Assembly (NCBI RefSeq): GCF_900184895.1 | Contig: NZ_FXZK01000011.1 | Location: 60,398-124,397 of the forward strand | Direction of reading: 5' to 3' | DNA length: 64,000 nt | Origin: Flavimaricola marinus | GTDB taxonomy: Bacteria > Pseudomonadota > Alphaproteobacteria > Rhodobacterales > Rhodobacteraceae | In this document: piece after piece, positions 63,570 to 64,000 of the stretch | Position numbering within the stretch: position 1 is the stretch's first letter | Layout of the letters: each line of letters begins with the position of its first letter | Translations under genes and position numbers: made by a program | The notes under the pieces: model-generated | What the model saw: only the letters and a program-made list of their open reading frames with translations | Told to the model about the DNA's origin: nothing | Databases searched by the model: none

Positions 63570-63764
63570 ATGTATCTTCTTTTCTCGCTGAGCGATGCGC
63601 AGAAGATATGTCTGGAACCCTGCCTTCCCGTATCCCCGGTAAGTGGCGTGTTGGTCATCAGCGCGTACTGACCGGATCACATTCATAAACCATCATGGTG
63701 TACTATGGCGAGATACGCCGAAGAAATATGGCACACTGAAAACGCTCTATAACCGTTGGGAGCT
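63570..63764 (+). pseudogene. IS5-family transposase, N-terminal fragment
   Basis: A decayed reading of the IS5 N-terminus spread over three frames: LSDAQKICLEPCLP, then GKWRVGHQRVLTGSHS, then HHGVLWRDTPKKYG and LKTLYNRWE. The last matches the conserved IS5 segment (W-x-D-P, YGPHKTLYNRW). At least two frameshifts break it, and it stops where the second element begins. It is non-functional. Confidence 0.8.
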
Positions 63765-64000
63765 TAGGGCTCAGGCTCATTGATCTTCAAAGCCAGAACA
63801 TGACGGTTTCCGCGAGTGCGACGGCGGACAGGAAGATCTTGGCGCATCTGTCATAGCAGGTTGCGACTCTGCACCAGTCTTTTAGGCGACCGAACATGAT
63901 CTCGATGCGGTTGCGGTGGCGATAGCGCCGTTTTGTCGTAGCGAACAGCTTTGCGGCGTGACTTCCAACCGGGGATGCAGGGGCGTATCCCCTTGTCTTT
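63764..64000. mobile_element. IS5-family element inserted into the older IS5 fragment, right side outside window
   Basis: TTAG (63764-63767) fits the YTAR target duplication of IS427-type IS5 elements. The candidate terminal inverted repeat starts GGCTCAGGCTCATTGAT at 63768. The element continues beyond the window; the second copy of the repeat is not visible. Confidence 0.6.
63787..64000 (-). pseudogene. IS5-family transposase, C-terminal part with a frameshift
   Basis: The minus strand reads GIRPCIPGWKSRRKAVRYDK in one frame and RYRHRNRIEIMFGRLKDW to ALAETVMFWL in the next, together the usual IS5 C-terminus including the catalytic Glu in RIEIMFGRLK. The change of frame falls at a TTTT run (63931-63934), where one extra base breaks the expected KRRYR. 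The 5' part is outside the window. A programmed shift is possible but its site would be unusual. Confidence 0.82.

Overview
The window looks like chromosome from a marine alphaproteobacterium of the Rhodobacterales (Roseobacter group). This rests on GC-rich genes with few gaps, on alphaproteobacterial gene forms (a long-form dCTP deaminase, a pyruvate dehydrogenase E1 beta carrying a lipoyl domain, a DksA that has lost its zinc-finger cysteines), and on the arrangement cysE next to the tail end of a gene transfer agent (GTA) cluster. It is mostly housekeeping DNA. The exception is the right end, from about 63.2 kb, which is mobile-element debris. There is no CRISPR array and no rRNA.

Layout. 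0-3 kb: end of fabH, ihfA, a MerR-type regulator, tRNA-Pro(GGG) and dcd. 3-10 kb, minus strand: a membrane diguanylate cyclase, then argS, a SPOR-domain protein, nagZ, scpA, scpB and a 51-residue membrane protein. 10-15 kb: two unassigned polytopic membrane proteins converging on a cation/proton antiporter, then dgt. 15-19 kb: an A-type Fe-S carrier, a small exported protein, xthA, a flavin monooxygenase and dksA. 19-24 kb, plus strand: MoxR ATPase, GNAT, DUF2927-like lipoprotein, mini membrane protein, VWA/CoxE-type protein and M48 protease. 24-27 kb, minus strand: PIN protein coupled to an RlmI-type methyltransferase, and a lipoprotein.

27-34 kb: the Entner-Doudoroff genes edd and eda, separated by an inverted lipoprotein gene and preceded by a LacI-type operator, then glnE. 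34-37.6 kb: YbaK, two tandem DUF2852-like paralogues behind a promoter flanked by two 19-bp dyads, an RDD protein, an aminoacyl-tRNA-protein transferase and a VOC protein. 37.6-44.5 kb: a TRAP transporter (dctM, dctQ, dctP) divergent from a Cache-domain histidine kinase and a NarL-type regulator. 44.7-47.3 kb: ilvB and ilvH behind a leader peptide and attenuator. 47-52 kb: EF-hand protein, nucleoside hydrolase, GNAT, EamA exporter, DUF3179 protein and two overlapping cyclophilins. 52.6-59.7 kb: pgk, class I aldolase, lipoprotein, ftsB-like gene and the pdhA-pdhB-pdhC operon, closed by a strong terminator. 59.8-63.2 kb: cysE, a small GTA-linked gene and a 5'-truncated GTA gene 15. 63.57-64 kb: a decayed IS5-family transposase fragment interrupted by another IS5-family element.

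The genes fit a heterotroph using the Entner-Doudoroff route: edd/eda, aldolase, pgk and pyruvate dehydrogenase carry sugar carbon to acetyl-CoA. IlvBH draws pyruvate into branched-chain amino acids. The adjacent TRAP system resembles 2-oxo-acid importers. I found no clearly new defence or biosynthetic system. The strongest signals beyond gene calls are the ilv attenuator, the edd/eda operator pair, the twin dyads before the DUF2852-like pair, the truncated GTA cluster with nested IS5 elements, and the unusually similar lipoyl domains in PDH E1 beta and E2.
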